64,000 nucleotides of DNA. It comes from Nostoc linckia NIES-25. GTDB taxonomy: Bacteria; Cyanobacteriota; Cyanobacteriia; Cyanobacteriales; Nostocaceae. Within the stretch, counting starts at the first letter, position 1, and each line of letters opens with the position of its first letter. Of the stretch, positions 1-7,946 are shown piece after piece. The notes under the pieces are model-generated. The model saw nothing but the letters and a program-made list of their open reading frames with translations. It made no database searches and had not been told where the DNA came from. The position numbers and the translations under genes are program-made. The DNA lies in NCBI RefSeq assembly GCF_002368035.1, contig NZ_AP018222.1, forward strand, positions 1,440,848 through 1,504,847, given 5' to 3'.

Positions 1-3000
1 AACTGCCAGAAGCCAGTGTCTTACCATCGGGGCTGAAGACGACGCTATTGACTGAACGGCTATGCCCTGTGAGGGTTTTGATGGCTTTGCCCGTGCTGAC
101 ATCCCAGAGTTTGATGGTCTTGTCATAACTGCCAGAAGCCAGTGTCTTGCCATCGGGGCTGAAGACTACGCCCCTGACCGTATCGCTATGCCCTTCTAAA
201 GTATTAACCTCGATCGCTCGATTTTCTTTCTTCTCATTTGGCTTTAAATAAACCGCTTGCTGTAAAGTTAACACAGCGTGCATTAGAGTATCGTTTTCGT
301 GCTGTGCCCAAAGTGTATGCTTGAGTTTGCTACTTGCCCTTAAGGCTGTTATTAAAGCATCTGGATATTGTCCAGAGATAGCAAAGGCTTCTGAAGAATT
401 ATTGATGGCATTAATTTGACTAACATTTGCCTCTACTGCCCACTGGAATGTTGCCGCTGCTAAAGCAGCAAATCCTAACCCTGCGGCGACGGAACCAAAA
501 AGGGCGCGTCTAAGAAACTTATTCAGTTTCGTCTCACTAATTTTTCTTTGTTCTCGTTCCTTTTCCAGTTGCGCCATTACCTGCTTTAACTTCGGTTCCT
601 GTTGCTGGCGGATAAACCCGGCGATGTAGTCGTGTACCAGTTGATAACGGTCAGCCGGGTTTTCTGGTAACAAAACCACCAAGCCAGATTGGACAAAAAT
701 TTCTAAAATCAAATCTAATTTGCTGATTTCAGAAGCTTGTTCCGCCCTAGATTCCGATCCCCCCGCTTTCGGCGACCCCCTTAATAAGGGGGTGAAAGAA
801 ATTAAGCCCCCCTTTTTAAGGGGGGTTGGGGGGATCTCCGAAAAGTACTCCTGTAAATCCCGTTCCAATTCAGCACGAGTTTTTAGCGGGCGAGTTCCTT
901 TTTCATCTGTCAGCAAATACAGTAATAATTCTGCCCCCTGCTGATTTTCCACACCGCAATCATTAACAACTTCATCCAAATAACGCTTAACCAGTTGTTC
1001 TTTAGTGCCGCGTTGCTGATATTCTGCCAGAGTTGTAATGTTCTCCGTTTGCAACTGCGCCCCCACAACCTGTAATTCAATGGGACGCACTTCACCCAAT
1101 TCTTCTGCTAAATCTTGTACGAGTTGTTCGACTAAATCCGATTCCAAGCGAAAACTGGTATTTTCAGTTAAACGCTGGATAATTGACTTGGCATCATCAG
1201 GCGAGAAGTTGCCTAACTTGTAAAGCACATTATTACTGAGAATGTCATTGCCTATAATCTTCAAGCTGGGCAAATCATTGCACTCTAGCAAGTAATGAAT
1301 GTAATCCACCCGCAGCGATAAGATAACTTTCAGCGATAGAACATTCAGACACTCTCCCAGAAACTTAAAGAATTGCTTCCTTTGCGCTGGTTCGGTGTAA
1401 ATAAAGAAAAATTCCTCAAATTGATCGAAAATTAACACCGTGCGGAGGTTACGCTGTTCGTTTTCTTTAAGTTTGGATATTAAATATTGCGGAGTTCCGA
1501 GTTCTGAAGGTGAAAGTTGACCTTCTGAAGATGAAAGTTGACCTTCTGAGGGTGAAAGTTGACCTTCTGAGGGTGAAAGTTGACCTTCTGAGGGTGAACG
1601 TTGACCTTCTGAAGATGAACGTTGACCTTCTGAAGATGAACGTTGACCTTCTGAGGGTGAAAGTTGACCTTCTGAAGCTGAAAGTTGACCTTCTGAAGCT
1701 GAAAGTTGACCTTCTGAAGATGAACGTTGACCTTCTGAGGGTGAAAGTTGACCTTCTGAGGATGAACGTTGAAGTTCTAACTCTCTTTCATCTCCCCATC
1801 TCCCCATCTCCCCATCTCCCCATCCCCGCGTCCCCGCGTCCCCGCGTCCCCGCGTCTCTTCCACTCCCAAAACCCGCCCCAATTCTTCCACCCAGTTGGT
1901 GTAAACGCGCATCGCTACAGGTAAATTATCTTGAATACCTATTGCTTTATTCTTTAAAGCTGGCACAAGTCCCGCATTCACTAGCGAACTTTTACCTACA
2001 CCTGATGGCCCATGAATTACAATCAACTTTTTATCTGGGCGGCCAATGCGTTCAATTAAGCGTTCTACATCCAATTGACGACCAGATGCAGCAATTTCTG
2101 GGGCAATACTATCTTTATTATCAACCCGCAGGGGTGCAAGTCCTGTGGCTGCTAACTGTTTTGTCGCCTGTAATCTCCCAGCACCAATAAACGCCCGCAA
2201 ACCAAATTGCTGTTCCACGGAACGCTGTTGCTGTTTCATTTCATAGGCTTTCAGATATGCTTTTTGCTCAAAGTAAAGCTTTTGCAAATGAGCGAGAATG
2301 TTGAGATAAAGCTTTAAATCTGCCTGCGGATTGCTGATATCTTTTGCAGTTTCTAAGTTATAAATTGCCTCTTGATAGTCCCCTAAATGATATTGAGAAC
2401 GAGCCAAAAGAAATCGATAGAGACTCAAATCATTTACGATAACAAGTTTGTCTGTTGGTAGGGTAGCACAGCTGTGCGCCCCTACAAGATTTATGGCTTG
2501 CTGTGCGAATTTATTTGCTTCAAGCCAGTGTTCTTGAGCTAAAGCAACTTCAGCTAAAAAGCCGTAATCCTTTGCTATTTCTGTTGGCTGATTATCAGTC
2601 TGATGTATTTTTAATGCTTGTCCAGCAAAGTTTTTTAAGTGTTCCCATTCTTGTAAATCGCGCAGAATAACACCAAATTTAAATATCGAATTTGCAATTA
2701 ATCTTTTATTTTCCCCAATCAAACTGATATATTTTTGGATATAATTCCTAGTGTTTTGCCAATCTTGATGATTAATATCTGGAGTTTTAAAGGCTTTGAG
2801 ATAATAGCAAAATGCAATATCGCCAAGGATTTGGATTTGCTGTTGTGTATAATTCAGTTGTTTAAAAATTGCCAAAGCTAGTTGATAATGTTCTAAAGCT
2901 ACATCGATTTGATTATTAACTTGTTTTACCAAACCTAACAAAGATGATAAATTAGCTTTCAGTTCCAGATGAGAATCTTGGAATTCACGTGGTAAATCTC

Positions 3001-3592
3001 TCTGGGCTGCTGCTAATTCTGTTTGTAAAATTCCATAATCATTTAAACTTAAATCGAGGGCGTTGTTAAAGTATTGCTGTGCAAGCTGTTCGAGTAAATT
3101 GGTTAATTCGTTCTGAGCGATCGCAAAATTCCTCGTAGTAGCCCAACTCTCCAAATCTGGAGCTAATTGCATCAGTTGTTTGTAGATTTCATCATCAATC
3201 CACAACACTAAAGGAAAAGCAAAATTCTTCCGAAACTCCTCCCGCACCTGATTAGCAGAAGTCAACATTGCAGCTAAATTCGGTACTGTCTCTAAACCCA
3301 CAACCATCACACAGCCTTGTAGGTTCTCGCCAAATTCGTCCCGAATGGCTGTAAAAAGAGTTCTCTGAGATTGCTGCACCACCAACAATTTAATCTCGAC
3401 TTGGCAGATTTCACGCAATCTTTGAATTAGGCGATCGCGCAGTTTGGCATAATTACACCGTGCCAAAATCAGCTTAAATTGTCCCACGGAAGATTCAATC
3501 GCCCATGCTAATTGTTGCAAAGAGCGTAGGCTTAGCCCGTCGCAGACATCGTTGTTTACAGGATTATCTTTTGGTGGTTGCGAGTCGGTCAT
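1..3592 (-). CDS. Giant TPR / STAND-NTPase / WD40 protein, 3' end beyond window
   Basis: An open frame starts at the ATG at 3592 and runs off the left edge, so about 1197 residues are visible. In order: an N-terminal domain with an NTPase-like ending (FPLVLWIDDEIYKQL then LAPDLESW) but no visible Walker A; a TPR-rich region (about residues 160-480); a second P-loop domain with Walker A GPSGVGKSS near residue 527 and Walker B VLIFDQFEEFF near 720; a winged-helix-like stretch; one hydrophobic helix near 1031-1051; then WD40 repeats (FSPDGKTLASGS, TIKLWDVSTGKA) whose DNA repeats with a 126-bp period at the window start. This is the architecture of cyanobacterial STAND/nSTAND signalling proteins, proposed as conflict or programmed-death sensors. 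Several genomic repeats lie in frame inside it (listed separately). It is probably the last gene of an operon with the ATPase at 4202-5542. No clear Shine-Dalgarno is seen. Family call is firm, function is inferred. Confidence 0.85.
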   Translation of the reverse strand, partial: MTDSQPPKDNPVNNDVCDGLSLRSLQQLAWAIESSVGQFKLILARCNYAKLRDRLIQRLREICQVEIKLLVVQQSQRTLFTAIRDEFGENLQGCVMVVGLETVPNLAAMLTSANQVREEFRKNFAFPLVLWIDDEIYKQLMQLAPDLESWATTRNFAIAQNELTNLLEQLAQQYFNNALDLSLNDYGILQTELAAAQRDLPREFQDSHLELKANLSSLLGLVKQVNNQIDVALEHYQLALAIFKQLNYTQQQIQILGDIAFCYYLKAFKTPDINHQDWQNTRNYIQKYISLIGENKRLIANSIFKFGVILRDLQEWEHLKNFAGQALKIHQTDNQPTEIAKDYGFLAEVALAQEHWLEANKFAQQAINLVGAHSCATLPTDKLVIVNDLSLYRFLLARSQYHLGDYQEAIYNLETAKDISNPQADLKLYLNILAHLQKLYFEQKAYLKAYEMKQQQRSVEQQFGLRAFIGAGRLQATKQLAATGLAPLRVDNKDSIAPEIAASGRQLDVERLIERIGRPDKKLIVIHGPSGVGKSSLVNAGLVPALKNKAIGIQDNLPVAMRVYTNWVEELGRVLGVEETRGRGDAGTRGWGDGEMGRWGDERELELQRSSSEGQLSPSEGQRSSSEGQLSASEGQLSASEGQLSPSEGQRSSSEGQRSSSEGQRSPSEGQLSPSEGQLSPSEGQLSSSEGQLSPSELGTPQYLISKLKENEQRNLRTVLIFDQFEEFFFIYTEPAQRKQFFKFLGECLNVLSLKVILSLRVDYIHYLLECNDLPSLKIIGNDILSNNVLYKLGNFSPDDAKSIIQRLTENTSFRLESDLVEQLVQDLAEELGEVRPIELQVVGAQLQTENITTLAEYQQRGTKEQLVKRYLDEVVNDCGVENQQGAELLLYLLTDEKGTRPLKTRAELERDLQEYFSEIPPTPLKKGGLISFTPLLRGSPKAGGSESRAEQASEISKLDLILEIFVQSGLVVLLPENPADRYQLVHDYIAGFIRQQQEPKLKQVMAQLEKEREQRKISETKLNKFLRRALFGSVAAGLGFAALAAATFQWAVEANVSQINAINNSSEAFAISGQYPDALITALRASSKLKHTLWAQHENDTLMHAVLTLQQAVYLKPNEKKENRAIEVNTLEGHSDTVRGVVFSPDGKTLASGSYDKTIKLWDVSTGKAIKTLTGHSRSVNSVVFSPDGKTLASGS
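762..838. repeat. Dispersed palindromic element inserted in frame in the STAND gene
   Basis: Paired runs of C5/G5 and C6/G6 around TTAATAAG and TTTTTAAG form nested palindromes ending in GGGGGGATC. A close relative lies in the spacer at 7791-7857. Here the element reads through without a stop on the minus strand, giving a Pro/Gly/Lys-rich segment near residues 918-944 of the STAND protein that is foreign to the domain. Confidence 0.75.
1502..1776. repeat. 21-bp tandem repeat, about 13 units, coding for a heptapeptide
   Basis: About twelve near-identical 21-bp units plus one degenerate unit of the type TTCTGAGGGTGAAAGTTGACC. On the minus strand, in the frame of the STAND gene, each unit encodes a heptapeptide such as EGQLSPS, with variants EGQRSSS and EGQLSAS. 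The array sits at about residues 605-697, between Walker A and Walker B of the P-loop domain. Because the unit is a multiple of three, copy-number change would keep the frame. Confidence 0.9.
1795..1856. repeat. Heptamer short tandem repeats inside the STAND gene
   Basis: Tandem CTCCCCAT-type units followed by CCCCGCGT-type units. They are read on the minus strand as low-complexity GRGDAG and GDGEMGRWG residues directly before the heptapeptide array. Such motifs are normally intergenic in Nostocales. Confidence 0.75.
2458..2485. repeat. 28-nt palindromic repeat copy in frame in the TPR region
   Basis: GTAGGGTAGCACAGC followed by TGTGCGCCCCTAC is an imperfect palindrome of the same family as the perfect 28-nt palindrome at 7907-7934 and the one at 18813-18841. 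In the STAND gene it is translated as GAHSCATL, in the linker between two TPR-like helices. Confidence 0.7.
3524..3551. repeat. Dispersed repeat at the N terminus of the STAND gene
   Basis: GCGTAGGCTTAGCCCGTCGC plus CAGACATCG matches the family seen in the spacer at about 61697-61725 (GCGTAGGCGTAGCCCGCCGC). Here it encodes the DVCDGLSLRS stretch near residue 15 of the STAND protein. Confidence 0.6.
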
Positions 3593-3786
3593 ACCAATTT
3601 TGGATTTTGGATTTTGGATTAAAAAAACCAGGGCGAATTGAATTCGCGGCTATACAAACAAAGTCCGCCTCCGCGGACTAAGAAAAAATTGAGGTTTTGA
3701 AACCCACGGAGGTGGTCACTGAGCTTGTCGAAGTGTGGGTTTTGTTTGTGTAGACGCGGTTTCTAACCGCCCATTTGACCACAAAA

Positions 3787-3975
3787 TTAAATTTCTTGGC
3801 GTTTTAACTCCTGTATCAATACTTGAGTGCGTTTGCTAGCTTCTCTTGCTTGTTGTCTAAAATACTTGGCTTGCTGACGGTCACTTAAACAAACTTCAGA
3901 TGCTTTTCTACTAAATTCAACAGTTTGTTTACTGAGTTCTTGAATACGAATCTTTAACTCTTGGATTGTTTTCAT
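3787..3975 (-). CDS. Small helical hypothetical protein (62 aa)
   Basis: A 62-residue, charged, almost entirely helical protein with heptad-like spacing of hydrophobic residues (MKTIQELKIRIQEL at the start, VLIQELKRQEI at the end). No family is recognised. Its ATG overlaps the TGA of the preceding 66-aa gene as ATGA, and GGAGGAGAT just upstream is a good ribosome-binding site, so translational coupling is likely. It lies between the P-loop ATPase/66-aa pair and the giant STAND gene in one direction. A small adaptor that binds one of the NTPases is a reasonable guess and no more than that. Confidence 0.65.
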   Translation of the reverse strand: MKTIQELKIRIQELSKQTVEFSRKASEVCLSDRQQAKYFRQQAREASKRTQVLIQELKRQEI

Positions 3976-4172
3976 ATCTCCTCCTGTTCTGAAATTACAA
4001 TCTCCAAATTTTCTATTTCTTCATAAAGTCTATCTGCTCTACTAGCTAGCAAGCTAGCGTCCTCAAAATCATTGTTTTCTACAGCTTTATCGGAGGCTGA
4101 ATACAATTCTTCTGTAATTTTGTGCAATTGTGCGTAAGCTTTTAACAAAACATTTCTGGTTTCTGGTTTCAT
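3972..4172 (-). CDS. Small helical hypothetical protein (66 aa)
   Basis: A 66-residue acidic, helical protein (MKPETRNVLLKAYAQLHKI, then a Glu-rich tail ending EQEEI). It starts 29 nt after the stop of the P-loop ATPase gene and overlaps the next small gene by ATGA, so the three are probably one transcript. No homologous family is recognised. The pattern of alternating hydrophobic and acidic residues suggests a helical hairpin or coiled coil. Confidence 0.65.
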   Translation of the reverse strand: MKPETRNVLLKAYAQLHKITEELYSASDKAVENNDFEDASLLASRADRLYEEIENLEIVISEQEEI

Positions 4173-4201
4173 AATCTAATTTTTTTCAGTTCCCTGATTC
4201 T

Positions 4202-5542
4202 TTACAGCAACTCCCTTGCTTCTTGCAAAATTGGATTAACATCGAACCAAGATTCGCCGCGATCGCGATATTCAAAAACAAAGCGACTGCGAATTAATTT
4301 CTGGTATCCTTGGTCATCGCTGACTTTTTTGTTTTGCTTGACGTGACGTAGCAGTTGCCATTCCTCATCGGAAATTGGCATCATCATTTCGTTACGGCGG
4401 GCGCGAACAACTTGGTCTAAAGTCTCACGGGTAAGGGGAAGCGCCATTTCTTCCATAATCCAAGTGTTCAGAAGTCTGAGCAAGTCTCGCACATGACCGC
4501 CACTCAATATACATAGGCGGTCTAGGGTGGCGGGATTATCAAATACTTCAGTAATCTTACTCAAGCGATCGCCTGCTTCCAAGTCAGGAAAGGCTCTAGC
4601 TAGCACCATCTGTTTCATGAGTGCCATTCCCTGTTCGTGAACGCTACCATCAGGCCATTGTAGTGGCACCATCGGCAATACTTTGGGGTCTTCCGGGAAA
4701 CGCTGGGTAAGCATTCCGTAGTCGTTGGAAAATTTCAGCGATAAAGGCATGGTATAAATTAAATGACAATTCAGCTTTGTCAAAAATTCACCCTGGTCTA
4801 CAAATAAATATTCCTGCTGCGGACGACCCCAAGCTTTGACGCGATTATCGATGCGATCGAGGTTATCTACAATTACTACTAGACCTTGTTTACCCTGTTG
4901 TTTTAGTTTAGCGATCGCTGTTTCCAATAATTCGCGATTTATCGCTTCTAATAAGTTAGTTTTCTGCGGTGCTAGATATTGATTGAGTTTTGCGCGTAAC
5001 GTCGGGTCACTTTTCATCTTGGTAGTGATTTCACCAATCCCAAAAGCCAAAGACAACTTTTCTTGGTCAACACCGACATCAACACCGCCAAACTTGATTT
5101 TTGCCCCCGTGACCTCGGAGTTTAAGACCTTCCACGCACCTTGGAGTAAATCGTTAAACTTACTTGTTTCCTCCAGTGTAATTTTATCCAGACTTTGACT
5201 GACGCGACGAGCGATCGCCAGCAGCACATCAGCAATATCCACATCAGTCATTTCCAAGTCTTCGCTGGACTCAAAATACACCACGTGAAAGCCCGATTTT
5301 TCCAGTTCTGCCTGTAGCCTTAATAGTTCCGTCGATTTTCCACAGCCAATATGCCCAGTAAACAGGGTGCAGGTAGCTTCATTTGGCTTGAAAAAAGTAA
5401 TTTTTTGCTTCAGCTTACCAATAATATCTCCGCCTCGCACCCCAGAAAAATCAATGTAGTATTTTACATCTGACATATTGTTGACGAACAGGGTTCGACT
5501 GGGGTCAGTAGCCTGAAAAAATGCTCGTAAATCTATGGACAT
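4202..5542 (-). CDS. P-loop ATPase (AAA/STAND-like), operon with small helical proteins
   Basis: A 446-residue soluble ATPase. The Walker A motif GHIGCGKST is at about 63-71, Walker B LVVIVDNLDRID at about 221-232, and a sensor-like LSGGHVRDLLRLL segment lies near 355. A winged-helix-like C terminus covers about 390-446. This belongs to a broad cyanobacterial group of KAP/AAA/STAND-like NTPases usually annotated only as ATP-binding protein. Downstream on the same strand are two tiny helical proteins (29-nt gap, then an ATGA overlap) and the giant TPR-STAND-WD40 gene. The pairing of two NTPases with small partners resembles NTP-dependent conflict modules of multicellular bacteria. The fold call is firm, the role is inference. 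Confidence 0.8.
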   Translation of the reverse strand: MSIDLRAFFQATDPSRTLFVNNMSDVKYYIDFSGVRGGDIIGKLKQKITFFKPNEATCTLFTGHIGCGKSTELLRLQAELEKSGFHVVYFESSEDLEMTDVDIADVLLAIARRVSQSLDKITLEETSKFNDLLQGAWKVLNSEVTGAKIKFGGVDVGVDQEKLSLAFGIGEITTKMKSDPTLRAKLNQYLAPQKTNLLEAINRELLETAIAKLKQQGKQGLVVIVDNLDRIDNRVKAWGRPQQEYLFVDQGEFLTKLNCHLIYTMPLSLKFSNDYGMLTQRFPEDPKVLPMVPLQWPDGSVHEQGMALMKQMVLARAFPDLEAGDRLSKITEVFDNPATLDRLCILSGGHVRDLLRLLNTWIMEEMALPLTRETLDQVVRARRNEMMMPISDEEWQLLRHVKQNKKVSDDQGYQKLIRSRFVFEYRDRGESWFDVNPILQEARELL

Positions 5543-5594
5543 AAGGCTAGTAATATCATGTTCGGGTAATTAGTTATGATTTCGGTAATCATTA

Positions 5595-5665
5595 AACCCC
5601 ACCCCGCCAAAGCGGTGCTTTGTCTCCCCTAAGAGCAAGCGGGGAGGGGATTAAGGGGTGGGGTT
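5595..5665. repeat. GC-rich hairpin repeat upstream of the ATPase gene
   Basis: AACCCCACCCCGCC pairs with the later run GGGGTGGGGTT around an inner stem of CTCCCC and GGGGAG. Similar 'cccaccccaacccctcccc' elements recur at about 25780-25850 and 32080-32110, so this is a dispersed intergenic repeat and not a gene-specific signal. Confidence 0.6.
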
Positions 5666-6080
5666 CTTCGGGTTTAGTAAGTAATTAACCGCACATGATA
5701 TAATATGTTTATCTTTTATAGCAATGCGATCGCATTTCAAAATTCAACAAGTTTTTATATCAAGTTACCGATTAATTCATCAGTGCAGCAAGCATTGTTC
5801 TGAGCACAACTTCTAATTCTTCAGTAACTCGATAAAGGTTAATTGCTTGTTCAATACTTTGTTTTTGTCTGTCTAATATACCAAATTGCCAAACATTACC
5901 TGTCGTTACCGCTCCCAATATTTCAGATTGAGTAGAGTCAGTCCATTTATCAAGGGCTATCATCTCAGTCGCTAGTTGTATAAAACCCCGATTTATATCT
6001 GCTTGCTTGGCTTCAATCACAATTAAGTTGGTTGTTGTTCGCAGATAATAGTGCAAATTTCCTTGGAGTTTATTATCAAC

Positions 6081-7423
6081 TTCAAGGGGCGACAAGCAGG
6101 CTAAAGTGCTTGCTGTATAAGCTTCATAGCCCTTAAACCCCGCTGATAATATGCTTGCTTATTGCGACTGAAACCGACGAGTTCCTCAACCCATGCTTGA
6201 CACCCATACCAAGCAACTATCCAATTTTGACCATATAAACCTATCCAGAAATTACTGTGACGCTTCTGGGTTCTATTTTTTTCTTCTTGGCGACAAATAT
6301 AAGAATCAAGTTTTTGAAATTTAGTTCTTTGCCCATGTAACCAAGCACTGGTCATAGCCAAAGCAATTAAGAATATTATTCGTACAAGTCTATCAGGACT
6401 GGCTTGAGAGCTTTCCAAATTGTAGCCACCAGTTTTACAGTCTTTAAACATCGCCTCAATCCCAAAACGTTGAGCATATATTTTGAGAGCAGTGTTTAAA
6501 TCAGGCAAATTAGTTAACAAATACCAAGCTTCTTTATCTTGTTTCCCTTTGTACTTTCTTTTCCAAGAAACAGCTAAATTGAACCAACCAAAACCTTGTT
6601 TTTGAGTAACTTTAACATCAGTATAAAAGGAGCGAATACCAGGATAAATCTCAATGCTACTTAAAGGCTGAAATTTCTGTCTTTTTTTCCGAAAAGTAGT
6701 ATCCTTTTTTTGACGGAATACAAAACTCAGATTCTGCTTGTGGAGCCATTGTGCCAGTTCTACACTGTGAAATTCTCTATCCCCAATAATTACTAGTTTG
6801 TATTTTTTTAATAACCGAATTACTGGGCGTAATACTTTTTGCTGTTCTTCTAGGTTACTGCAACCATCTTTTCCTAACAAACACCAATATATTGGCCAAG
6901 CTCTTTTTTGATAAATCACGCTCACCATCAACACATTATTTTCTTTCCACTGTGTTCTATCCATCGCAATGGTTAATTGTGACCCTATTTTAAAATGTTG
7001 GTTAATTATTGCTTCAATGATGGGAAACCACAATAAGACTACACTTCTTCGCATTCGATGTTAAAAACCTTTGTATATGCCGTCTACGACTGTTTTGTTG
7101 TATTGGTAGAGGTAAGGTTGCTGCCAGTCTTTCTATCTTCACCTGTTTCTGATTTTGTAACAACCACACCAACATCTTTAGGGTGATTAACTGTGCTTTA
7201 TTTAGGTATTTTTCTAAGAAGTTTTGGTAGAATGATGCCAGCATTTTGACGACGGTCTTGATCAAATTACGAGACCGTTCTTTTTTACCATTAAACTGTA
7301 CCCTACAGATAGCTGCTTAATAACTGTACAGTTCATTCTCAATAAGCACCCAATTTTTTCAAGGGTTATGTGCCTCCTAACCCTTTATCTGGCTGGGTTT
7401 AGAGGCGATTGTCGCCCCTTGAA
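6081..7423 (-). mobile_element. Complete IS4-family insertion sequence (1343 bp)
   Basis: The ends are perfect 15-bp inverted repeats: TTCAAGGGGCGACAA at 6081-6095 and its reverse complement at 7409-7423. A 9-bp direct duplication ATTATCAAC flanks it at 6072-6080 and 7424-7432. It contains one transposase in two overlapping frames on the minus strand. The transposase carries the Y-2-R-3-E-6-K signature that defines the IS4 family. The perfect repeats and duplication indicate recent insertion. Confidence 0.95.
6101..7265 (-). CDS. IS4-family DDE transposase, frameshifted in two parts
   Basis: The N-terminal part (7265-7014, 83 codons) ends its recognisable sequence with RRRHIQRFLT. The C-terminal part (readable from about 7054 to 6101, 317 codons) begins its recognisable sequence with VVLLWFPIIEAI and contains the catalytic residues: Asp in IAMDRTQW, Asp in IIGDREFH, and Glu in YAQRFGIEAMFKDCK, the YREK signature. 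The reading frame changes at about 7030-7055. It needs a +1 (or -2) shift, so this may be a disabling indel or, less likely, a recoding site, because no slippery A-run is seen there. If it is a mutation, the element needs a transposase in trans. Confidence 0.85.
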
Positions 7424-7777
7424 ATTATCAACTTTAATAGGGTATTCTATTCGTAATTTAGTGCGTGAATAATGGATTAAATCAGTAACAATCGGCGCAA
7501 TTAAAATTTCTCTACGTGTAGCTTCATTTTCTAAATCTACAAAAGGTAATACTTCTTCAATCCGTTGTTTCAAGTCGGCAAGCCTATCTAATTTGCCTGA
7601 ATATTGTGGGAATTCCAGAAATTTTCGCTCGAATGAATAACCAAATTCAGCTACTAAATCATCAACTGGAAACCCTAATTCAAAGTAATTACTAAAAGTA
7701 TAGGAGCGATTTGGATCTAACAATGGTGGGCGGCTCATTGAATTCCTCCAATCAAGCGAATAATAAGAATGCTAGGG

Positions 7778-7883
7778 CTTACGCACTCATATCCCCCAAC
7801 CCCCTTAAAAAGGGGGCTTTAGACTTCCCCCCCTTTTTAAGGGGGGTTAGGGGGGATCGGGGTTTGAGGCTTCAGTGCGTAAG
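7778..7883. repeat. MITE-like element with nested palindromes
   Basis: Outer inverted repeats CTTACGCACT (7778-7787) and AGTGCGTAAG (7874-7883) enclose two inner G5/C5 and G6/C6 palindromes (7791-7857) like those found in frame at 762-838. No coding capacity is seen. Related outer ends (ACTTACGCA) occur near 25551. Confidence 0.75.
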
Positions 7884-7906
7884 TCCTAAATGCGACAGAT
7901 GTATGG

Positions 7907-7934
7907 GTAGGGGCGTACAGCTGTACGCCCCTAC
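7907..7934. repeat. Perfect 28-nt palindrome downstream of the band-7 gene
   Basis: GTAGGGGCGTACAG followed by its exact reverse complement. It lies 12 nt after the band-7 stop codon and could act as an RNA 3' hairpin, but no T-run follows on that strand, so it is better seen as a copy of a dispersed palindrome (see 2458-2485 and 18813-18841). Confidence 0.8.
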
Positions 7935-7946
7935 TGTGAGATTATG

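Larger units (their letters stand above)
5772..7738 (-). pseudogene. Nuclease-like gene split by an IS4-family element
   Basis: The 5' part (7738 to 7424) begins MSRPPLLDPNRSYTFSN and ends in LRIEYPIKVDN. The 3' part (6080 to 5772) continues directly as VDNKLQGNLHYYL through to MLAALMN. When the insertion and one copy of the 9-bp duplication ATTATCAAC are removed, one frame of about 205 residues is restored. The joined sequence has an IEYPIKVDNKLQG stretch followed by LIVIEAKQADINRG, which looks like a PD-(D/E)XK core (Asp, then E-x-K), as in type-I restriction HsdR-like proteins. The fragments are probably non-functional. The family call is tentative, the disruption is certain. Confidence 0.8.

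Noticed and set aside
1510..2190. Plus-strand frame with MKVDLLRV heptads
   Set aside because: It is the antisense shadow of the 21-bp repeat and P-loop region of the minus-strand STAND gene, which has clear domain motifs.
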